Assembly (NCBI GenBank): GCA_044339595.1
Contig: JBIIVF010000231.1
Location: 1-11,622, forward strand
Source of the DNA: CAZTGZ01 sp044339595
GTDB taxonomy: Bacteria > Bacteroidota > Bacteroidia > NS11-12g > UBA9320
DNA length: 11,622 nucleotides
Direction: 5' to 3'
Below the pieces are notes generated by a model. That model ran no database searches. It saw only the letters and a list, made by a program, of their open reading frames with translations, and was not told the origin of the DNA. Positions 1-9,600 of this stretch are shown piece after piece (the stretch's first letter is position 1; each line of letters begins with the position of its first letter). The position numbers and the translations under genes were made by a program.

Positions 1-690
1 ATTTTGAACCGTTTCCCCAATCCAACCACTTCGGGATATGGTATATCCTTTCAGTCTGTCGGATCCTATGATGGCAAACCTGCAGCTCGTATCATCGGCA
101 ATAAAATTTATCATTCCGGCTTATATTGCATTTACATGAGCAGCAGCAGCGGGTTATCTACAGATTCAAACAGAATCATCAATAACATGATTGGTGGAGG
201 TTTTAGAAGCTCCACCACGTATGGTATCTATTCAACCAGTTCAAATTATATCGCATGTTACAGCAACTCTGTATTCATGAAGGGCGGAACCGGTACAACC
301 TATGGTTTGTTCACAACATCCAGCAGTTTCTGGAGTATTAAAAACAATCATTTTGTTTTAGATCCATCTGCAACCAATGCTGGGTATGCCATGTATCTGA
401 CCACTGACAATGGCCATGCAGTAGACTTTAACAATTACTGGAATCCAAATGGAACAAACCTTTTGTTTAGAGGATCAAATTATAATTCAACTACTTACAG
501 GGCTTCGAACGCAGGCGGAGACAATTCCAGAAATTACGCCCCAACATTTGCGGGTGATTTAGACTTGCGTGTAACCGATGCTTGTAAAATGCCGAGATTG
601 GGTACTCCTTTGTCAATGGTAACCACAGATAGAGACGGAAATCCAAGAAATAGAACTGCCCCTGAAATAGGAGCGCATGAGCCGGGTGGA
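1..690 (+). repeat. Beta-helix module 0 (C-terminal part only)
   Basis: This is the visible end of a right-handed parallel beta-helix. It shows short rungs with N-N-x-I, Y-G-I-Y and N-x-V patterns, then a D-F-N-N-Y strand near 426-440, then the closing tail T-T-D-R-D-G-N-P-R ... I-G-A-H-E at about 622-681. It aligns with the second half of module 1 (from about base 1696) almost without gaps. Shared landmarks are T-S-G-Y-G-I, S-V-G-S, I-G-G-G-F-R and D-P-S-A-T, with roughly half the residues identical by eye. The first half and N-terminal cap lie left of the window. The role is inferred to be structural or ligand-contacting; no lyase or hydrolase residues stand out. Confidence 0.85.
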
Positions 691-3600
691 TGGAGTTATG
701 ATATTGCCATTGCCAAACTGATTAACCCAACCCAACCGACGCTTGGTGGCGTTCAAACGGTGAGTTTGTTGATCAAGAATTTTGGAGCGACTGCGGTATC
801 AAGCGTGGATGCTTCTTTCCAATGGAATGGTGGTTCAATTGTGAATCAAACATTCAACTTCAGCACCCCACTCGCCAATTGCGATTCAGCCGTTGTTACT
901 TTCAGTACCAGTGTTAACATCAATCAGTGCGGACCGTTTAGTGTTTGGACAAGCACCATCAATGGAACCAATGCAGATAACCAACCTTCAAACAACCGAC
1001 TCGATTATAACTTGGGAAGGGGCTTGAGTGGTTCTTATTCAGTAGCCGGTTCATCCCCTGATTTTGCTACTTTGAATGATGCTCTAAATGCCATAAGATG
1101 CGCAGGAATTGCAGGGCCAACGGTGTTGAACATCGCTCCGGGAACCTACAACGGACAGTGGGAGATTGGTAATTTAGGCGCAACGCAAACCAATACTTTA
1201 ACCATCAGAAGTGCCACCGGAAACGCAGCAGACGTTGTTTTAACTGATTCCACTATTCTAACCAATAGTAGACATATTGTTCGTTTGAATAGAGCAGAAT
1301 GGGTTACAGTGAGAGATTTAACCATTAACAACCGAAGTGCTCTTTTCGGATGGGGTGTTCATGTGTTTAATCAATCGAAAAACATCAGAATAGCCAATTG
1401 TATAATTTCTGTTGATTCTGTGTTGTCAACCAGCACCAACTTCATTCCGGTGGTCATCAACGGAAGCGATAATTCGTATTTTACCGGCAGCTTTAATCAG
1501 AATATTGTACTTGATTCAAATGTTGTCAGGTATGGATATTTTGGTATCACAGTTTATGGGGTTACCTCACCTTATTCAGAAGGTATCAGAATATTGAATA
1601 ACCGTATTCACAAACCATATATTTATGGAATATATGGCCAAACCCTGACCGATCTTGGCATACACAATAACTTTATAGACAATGATGTAAGAACCACATC
1701 AGGTTATGGAATATTCCTATCCAGTGTGGGTTCGTTCAATAATAAACCTGCACCATACATTACTAATAACCGCCTGATTAATTGTGGTTCATATGGCATT
1801 TATCTCAGCAGTTGTGATGGAATATCTACCATACGCGGGTTGGTGGCTAATAACTCCATTGGTGGAGGTTTCAGAACAACCGCTTATGGTATGTATCTGA
1901 CTTCCAGTGATTATTGGGATATCTGGCATAATTCCGTAAACATTACCGGTGGAGCCGGAACCTGCTATGCTTTTTATGGTTTGTCATCAACCTTCCTGAA
2001 TGTCCGCAACAACAACTTCGCGGTAACCGATCCTTCTGCAACTGCATCAAGTTATGCATTTTACAGCAATACCAATTCGGGTAACTTGGTTGATTTCAAC
2101 AATTATCACAACCCAAGAGGTAGCTTTTTAATGTATAATCTGAACAACTATACAACTACTACTTATCAGAACGGAGCTGCCGGTGGTGCAAATTCAAGAC
2201 ACCGCATTCCATCATTTGTTGGTGATATGGATTTGAGAATCACAGACAAATGCTTCACTAAAGGCGATACTATCAGCTTAATCACGACAGATTATTTTGG
2301 AACTGCCAGAAATGCCGCCGCTCCATTTGTCGGTATGCACGAAATGTCAATCTTCAATAATGACGCTTTGGCTTCTACCATCATTGAACCGGTAAACCCT
2401 GTAATTAACTCTGCCAACTATGATGTAAAAGTAGTCGTAAGAAACGTTGGTTCTTCAACCATAACAACCTTAGACGTTGGTTATGATTTGAACGGCACAT
2501 TTAAAAAACAAACCCTTACAGGTCTGAACCTGGGCCCTTGTGATACTTTACATGTATTGTTTACTGGTGCAAATCAGGCCAGCTTTAATATCGGAGTGAA
2601 TAGAATGCGTGGTTTTACAGCCGATGTAAATGCGTCTTCTGATGCAGATAAATCGAATGACACCAGTGCCATTCAATTCTTTTGTAGCAACTTGAGCGGC
2701 TCATACACCATAAACCCAACGGGTACAGGCAGCACTAATTTTAAGAACTTCAGTGATGTAGCCCAGGCTTTGATGAGTTGCGGAATCTCAGGAGCCGTGA
2801 ACTTTACAGTTGCTCCAGGTACGTACAACGAACGATTTGAACTTGCCGGAATCGTAAATGGAGCTTCAGCCACCAATACGGTGACGATTGACGGGGTGAA
2901 TCCAGCGAATCGCATTTTGCGTTTCGACGGAACATCCGCTTCGGCCAATTCTACCATTAATTTGATAGGGACCAAATATGTGACCATCAAGAATTTGGGC
3001 ATTCAAAATTACGGAACATCACACGCTGTGGGCATCAGAATGGCTGCATTGGGCACTCAAGCCAATGACAGTGTAACCATCAGCGGTTGTCATATTTCCG
3101 TTCCGGCTCAGGTAACCGCCTTTACCAACCAGTCAGGCATCATGATGACCAATGGCGCTTCTACACCGGTTGCCGGAAACAATGTGGATAATGTAACCAT
3201 TTCCGGTAATACCATCAACGGAGGTTATTATGGAATCGCCTCTTATGGCGACAACATTACGCGTGCAACCAACATTAGGATTCGCAACAATACAGTGAAC
3301 AATGTATATGCATATGGTATTTACATGTACTTCTATCATGATTCATTGGAGATATCAGGAAATACCATCAATAATCTGGGCAACGGGGTGGTAACCAACC
3401 CATATGCAATCTATAGTTACTTAAACAATATTGTGAGAATCACAGGCAATACAACCTGCAATCAGAACGGGGGGTATGGTATTTATGCATATCAAAATAT
3501 TGGAGTCAGCGGTATGCCTTGTGTCATTGCCAACAATATGCTCAATGTAGGTAATCCGTCTACTTCTAATTTGGCCTATGGTATTTATGCATACAATTCA

Positions 3601-6600
3601 AATTATAACGACATCGCACACAACAGTGTCGCGATCAACACCCAAAATTCAACTACAGGAACCGGATTGTATTATTATGCACCCGGTCAACCGAGCTATG
3701 CGAACAATAATATCGTAAATAACTCCTTTGTGAATAATGGTCCGGGCTATGCCATCTATATTGGCACAGGCTCAAATTCACAGTTCCAATCTTCAGTGAA
3801 TAAAATTGACAATAACAATTATCGATCTAATGGTACTTATGCCTTCCGATTTGTGAACACCATCTTTAATGACTTGTTAACATGGCAAAATCCATTGTAT
3901 GCAGGCGTTTTTGCGGATTCATTCAGTTTAATGGTAGATCCGGAATATTTGGGTAGTTGTAATTTGCATACATATACCTTTAACCTGAATGATAAGGGAA
4001 GACCAATTGCATCCGTGGGTACCGATTTTGATGGTGAAACCAGAAGTACAACTAATCCGGATATCGGAGCGGATGAGTATTTGCCTCCTACAGACAATGC
4101 GAAAGTGGTGGCCATTATTAACCCGGTTGCACCCGCCGCTGTGGGTACCCACACCGTATCAGTGGTCATTGAGAATAAAGGCAGTGATACCCTCACTTCC
4201 CTAAATGTTCGATATAAGGTAAATGCAGGTGGAAGCATCCAATCTGCCGCATGGAGCGGTAATTTGGCTACCGGTGAAAGAGATACCATTGATTTCAGTG
4301 GTGTGCAATCTTATTCATTGCCGGCTGGCGTGACGGATACGCTGATCGCATTCTCTGACGCTCCGAATGGGGTGGTAGACGGATATACACCGGATGACAC
4401 AACTAATTCCAGAATTTGCGCTGCCTATGCAGGTAACTATACCTTGGGTACAACCGGTAATTTTACCAGTCTTTCTCAGGCAGCAATAGCTTTAAATACT
4501 TGCGGGGTAAGTGCGCCTGTCTATATCAATATAGCCGCCGGCGTGTATAACGAACAAGTGGAAATCAAAGCCATTCCGGGTGCAGGCTCAAGCAGCATGG
4601 TTGCCTTCCAAAGTGCTACAGGAAAGGCAGAAGATGTTACCTTGAGTTTTGCTTCAACAGCTACCATCAATAACTATGTGGTTAAGTTGAATTTGGCGGA
4701 CTATGTCAAATTTAGAAAACTAACCTTCCAGGCCAGAGGAACTTCTACTTGGGGAACATTGGTTCAAATTTCAGGTAGCGGAAACCAGGGTTCAGATAAC
4801 AACGTCTTTGAAGGCAATGTTTTCAGAGGGCTCACCAATGCTACTACCTCTAACAATGGATCTTTGATTAACACCAGCACGGATAATAACCAGTACAATA
4901 CTTTCTCCGGAAACACCTTCCTCTATGGGTCTTATGGTATTAATTTTCCGGGTTATGCTGTGAATCCATTGTACTCTAAAGGATGGTTGATTGAAAGCAA
5001 TACTTTCGATAGCATCGCTTATATGGATATGTATCTAATCAATAGCGAGAAGTTCGCTATCCGAAACAATATACTTCGCACCAATACGTCCTATACCGGT
5101 CATTATGGAATGTACATCTCAAATCCATCCAATGGGCTAGAAATCAGCGGGAACAAAATATTGTTTGATCAGGCAGCGACTTATCCAATATTTTTGCAAG
5201 GCCATAATACCAGCTATGGTTCCGATTCAGCATGGATCTTCAATAACTTCATCAGTTGGGATTTTGCCTCAGCAGGAAATTACGGCTTCTATAGTAATAA
5301 TAATCGCCGCATGATGTTCCAGCACAATTCAATTTTAACCACGGGTTCAAGTACTTATGGCGTATACTATGCCGCTACCAGCGCAGACAGTGCAAGCTTT
5401 GTCAATAACATCTTCCAGTCTAGGAATTATGCGTTTTACGTGACGAATATTCCACCTACTACCAGTAATTATAATAATTACTTCACCGGTGTAAACAACT
5501 TGGTTTTTTACTTGGGTAACAGAAACAGTATATCCTCATTGGAAGGTGCTTTCTATTTTGGTTCTGATGCCAATTCAAAAGTGGTAAATCCAATGTATTT
5601 AACCAATGCTGAACTCAGGCCAACCAATTCGAATTTGATCAATAGTGGAACGCCGGTAGGCATTTTAACGGATATCGATGGTGATTTGAGAAACGCTACC
5701 ACCCCATCTATGGGTGCAGACGAAATCAAAGGTGATCTTATTGTTTCTGCCATCGTTGGATTGACCGATACGGCTTGTAACAGAGGTCAGGAAAATATCA
5801 CGGTTAAACTGAAAAACGCAAGATTTGTGAGTTTGAGCAACTTCCAGTTGAGCATGGTGGTGAATGGGGGGGCGCCGGTAATTGAAACCTTCACCGGAAC
5901 CATTACCGCCGGGGATAGTGCACTCTATACCTTCACCAATAAAGCAGGTTTGACCAAGGTGGGAGCCAATTCCATCAAAGTAACCGGTATCTATTCCAAT
6001 GACGACGATTTGTCGAACAATGAAGTGTTGACTTTATGCGTAAATGCCGACAATCCAAAACCGTCGTTTAGCTTCAGTGATACTTGTTATCAGAAGCCGG
6101 TTACCATGAAATTTACCGGAGGTGTTTCTGAGGGGACCATCACCAATATTCAATGGAATTTCAACAATGGAAACACAGCTACAGGCAATACAGTTACTCA
6201 AGCTTATCCGGGTGTGGGACCATACCTTGTGACGCTCACTGCGACCAGTTCAAATGGTTGTGTGGCAACAGTGAATGATCAGGTAAGGGTGCTTTCAGAC
6301 CTTATTTCAGGTACTATCGGCAGCAGCCAAACCATTTGTTATAATGTTACTCCGGTTGCACTGACCAGCGCGGTAAATCCTTCAGGTAGCGGTGGAACAT
6401 ACCTCTATCAGTGGGAATCTTCCTCAGATGGAACGAACTTTACGGATATCTCGGGTGCCACATCGTATGCTTATCAACCTTCAGCTTTAACCGATACCAT
6501 GTGGTACAGACGTCGTGTGTCTACCTCCTTGGGTTGCGGTCCGAAAATAAACAATACGGTTCAAATCAATACGTTCACCCCTATTGCAGCAGGAAGTATC

Positions 6601-9600
6601 GGTAGTGATCAAACCATTTGTTACAATACGATTCCAACGGCCATCATGCAGTCTACTGCACCTTCCGGTGGAGATGGATCATTCACCTATCGCTGGGAGT
6701 TTTCTTCGGATAATACCAACTGGCAGACGGTTATTGGAGCAACCAACGCCAATTATTCACCCGGTCGTTTAACCAATACTACTTTTTATAGAAGACAGGA
6801 TATAGCAGGAAGTGGTTGCGGCACCAGAACGACCAACACGGTTAAAATGACTGTGTATGATGAATTGAAAGCCGGTAATTTCAGCAGCAGTTATGACATT
6901 TGTCCGAATGGAGATCCGGGTACGTTTACACAAATTACAGCTCCTTCAGGTGGTAATGGAAGTTATACATATCAGTGGCAAATTGGAAATGGCAGCACCT
7001 GGACAGACATCTCCGGTGCCAATAATCTTACTTACGCTCCGGGAAGCGTTGCTTCTACTTCTTATTATCGTCGCAACGTAATCAGCGGTGCCGGTTGCGG
7101 AACTGCAGAGGGTGTGGGCATTATCGTAAATGTTCGCGCATTGCCAAAAGCATCTTTCTCTACCAGCTACCATTGCTTTGGTGATAAGGTGCCCCTCGTA
7201 AATTCATCTACTCCGGGCTTCGGTATTATCACTAATTATGACTGGAATTTTGAAGCCGGTGGTAATTCAAGCATGGAAACACCTACCTACGTTTATACCA
7301 CCGATGGAACGAAAACCGTAAAATTAGTGGTTACAAACTCTCTTGGATGTAAAGACAGCACTTCAAGAACTACTTTCGTGAGCCGCGTTCCACAAGCATC
7401 TTATGTGTATTTCTATGACTGTGCTTCAGATAGTCTGCGATTCAAGAGCACGACTTCAATTAATTGTGGGACAATTCTGGCCTACAATTGGAATTTCGGT
7501 GACGGAACCACTTCCAACATGGAGAACCCGGCGAAGAAATTTGCTGCCGGAACCTTTAATGTGAAATTCAAAATAGATTTTTCAGGGGGTATTTCTGACA
7601 GTGTAACTCAAGTGATTACCGTTTATCCAAAGGGGAATCTCGACTTTAATGCACCGGATGTTTGCTATAATGACCAAAGCAAGTTTACCAACACTTCATC
7701 CAGCGCTGCCGGGTATTTGTGGGATTTCGGTGATAACTTCACCAGCAATGCAACCAGTCCTGATCATTTATATGCTACCAGCGGAACATACACGGTTAAA
7801 TTAACCGCAACAAGCCTGAATGGATGTAAACTTTCCGTTTCTAAATCTCACACGGTTAAAGTTCGTCCGGATGCAGATATCGTAACCGATGACCGTTGTT
7901 TGGGGGATACTACTTCATTCCTTAATGGATCGTTGTATGCTCACAGCTATGCCTGGAACTTCGGTGACGGCAACGGAAGCACGTTGAAAGAGCCTACCCA
8001 TGTTTATGGAAGTGCCGGGAATTACAACGTAAAACTTGTGGCAACCAACAACAACGGATGCGTGGATAGCACTACAGCTACAGCCATCGTGCATGCCTTG
8101 CCGGTGCCTAACTTTACAATCTCCAATAGTTGTGTTTCAAAGGATATTGTGTTCAACAATACTACAACCGGTGCCGTTAGTTTTGCGTGGAACTTAGGAG
8201 ATGGAAGCAGCAGTGCTACAAAATCTCCGGTATATCAATACGCCAATGCAGGAACCTACACCATCAGCCTGTTGGCAACTTCAGGTTTTGGATGTAAAAA
8301 CAGCATCACCAAAACGGTCGATATCTATCCGAAACCAAAGGCAGATTTCTCTACAACCAATGTTTGTGCCGGTACCTCAGCTACATTTACAAACAAGAGC
8401 ACCATCAGCAGCGGAACCGTGAATTACCTATGGTACTTCGGTGACGGATCTACCAGCACACAGGTGAGTCCATCTTATACCTATGCATCTGCCGGTGTTT
8501 ACAATGTGAAATTGGTAGCTACCAGCGTAAATGGATGTTCAGATTCAATGACCATGTCTATTACCATTCATACCGGTGCCGTTGCGAATTTCACAACCGG
8601 CAACGCTTGTTTAGGCCAGAAAGTAAACTTTACCAACACGAGCAACAACGCAAACAGCTATACCTGGACCTTTGGCGACGGAAACGGATCCAATACCATG
8701 AGCCCAACCCATACCTATAATGCGATCGGTAATTATACCGTAACATTGATGGCCAATAATAGCAACGGATGTTCTTCTAACATAAGTAAAACCGTTCAGG
8801 TGAATCCGGTGCCAACGGTGAACTTCACTGCCACCAATGTTTGTCAGGGAACGGCTACTGCCTTTACTAACAACAGTACAATCAGCAGTGGTACGATCAC
8901 TTACAGTTGGGACTTTGGTAACGGAAGTACGAATACCAGTGTAAGCCCAACGCATATCTATGCTTCGGCAGGAAATTATAATGTTATCTTGACTGCAACG
9001 AGCAACAATGCTTGCGCAGCCTCTGCTACCAGAACTGTAGCTGTTTATAGCAATCCGGTATCCGACTTTACCACTTCTGATGTATGTGCCGGATCCGGTT
9101 TACAGTTTGTGAATCATAGCAGTGCAGGAACCTACTTGTGGAATTTTGGAAATGGAGGCACTTCAACTGCCGCTAATCCAAATTATACTTATACCAACGC
9201 CGGTACGTATACCGTAACGCTTACGGTTACCAACAGCAACAATTGCGTTGCCGTGAGCAGCAAGGTTGTTACAGTGCACGCTTTGCCGGTGTCTGATTTT
9301 ACTGCCAATACGGTTTGTGCCGGAAATGCAACTTCATTTACCAACAACAGCACTGGAGCCATCTCCTACAACTGGCAATTTGGTGAAGGAGGCTCAAGCG
9401 TTTCTGCAAATCCATCTTATGTGTATCCAAATGCCGGAACCTATACCGCTACTTTAATTTCTACCAATTCAAACGGATGTAAGAGTCAGGTAAGTAAATC
9501 AGTGACTGTAAATGCGGTACCTGTGGCTTCCTTCACCTCTGGCGATGTATGTTTAGGAACTGCGGCTAACTTCACCAATACAAGCACAGGAACAGGAAAT

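Noticed and set aside
4..6. TTG as start codon of the giant gene
   Set aside because: The frame is open to base 1, the TTG lies inside a beta-helix whose first half is missing, and no signal peptide follows. It is an edge artefact.
3837..4289. 150-codon reverse-strand frame
   Set aside because: Lies wholly inside the giant gene, spanning the end of beta-helix 2 and the next CARDB-like domain. The translation shows no recognisable domain, and the sense frame is well explained. The other short overlapping frames on both strands were rejected for the same reason.
1024..5724. Polysaccharide lyase or other carbohydrate-active enzyme in the beta-helices
   Set aside because: The fold is shared with pectate lyases, but I could not find a convincing catalytic set, and the cap and tail match the non-enzymatic T9SS surface-protein type. 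A distant enzymatic role cannot be excluded without a structure.
8611..8955. 114-codon reverse-strand frame within the PKD array
   Set aside because: Opposite-strand shadow of biased codon use in the repeats. No start context and no family resemblance.
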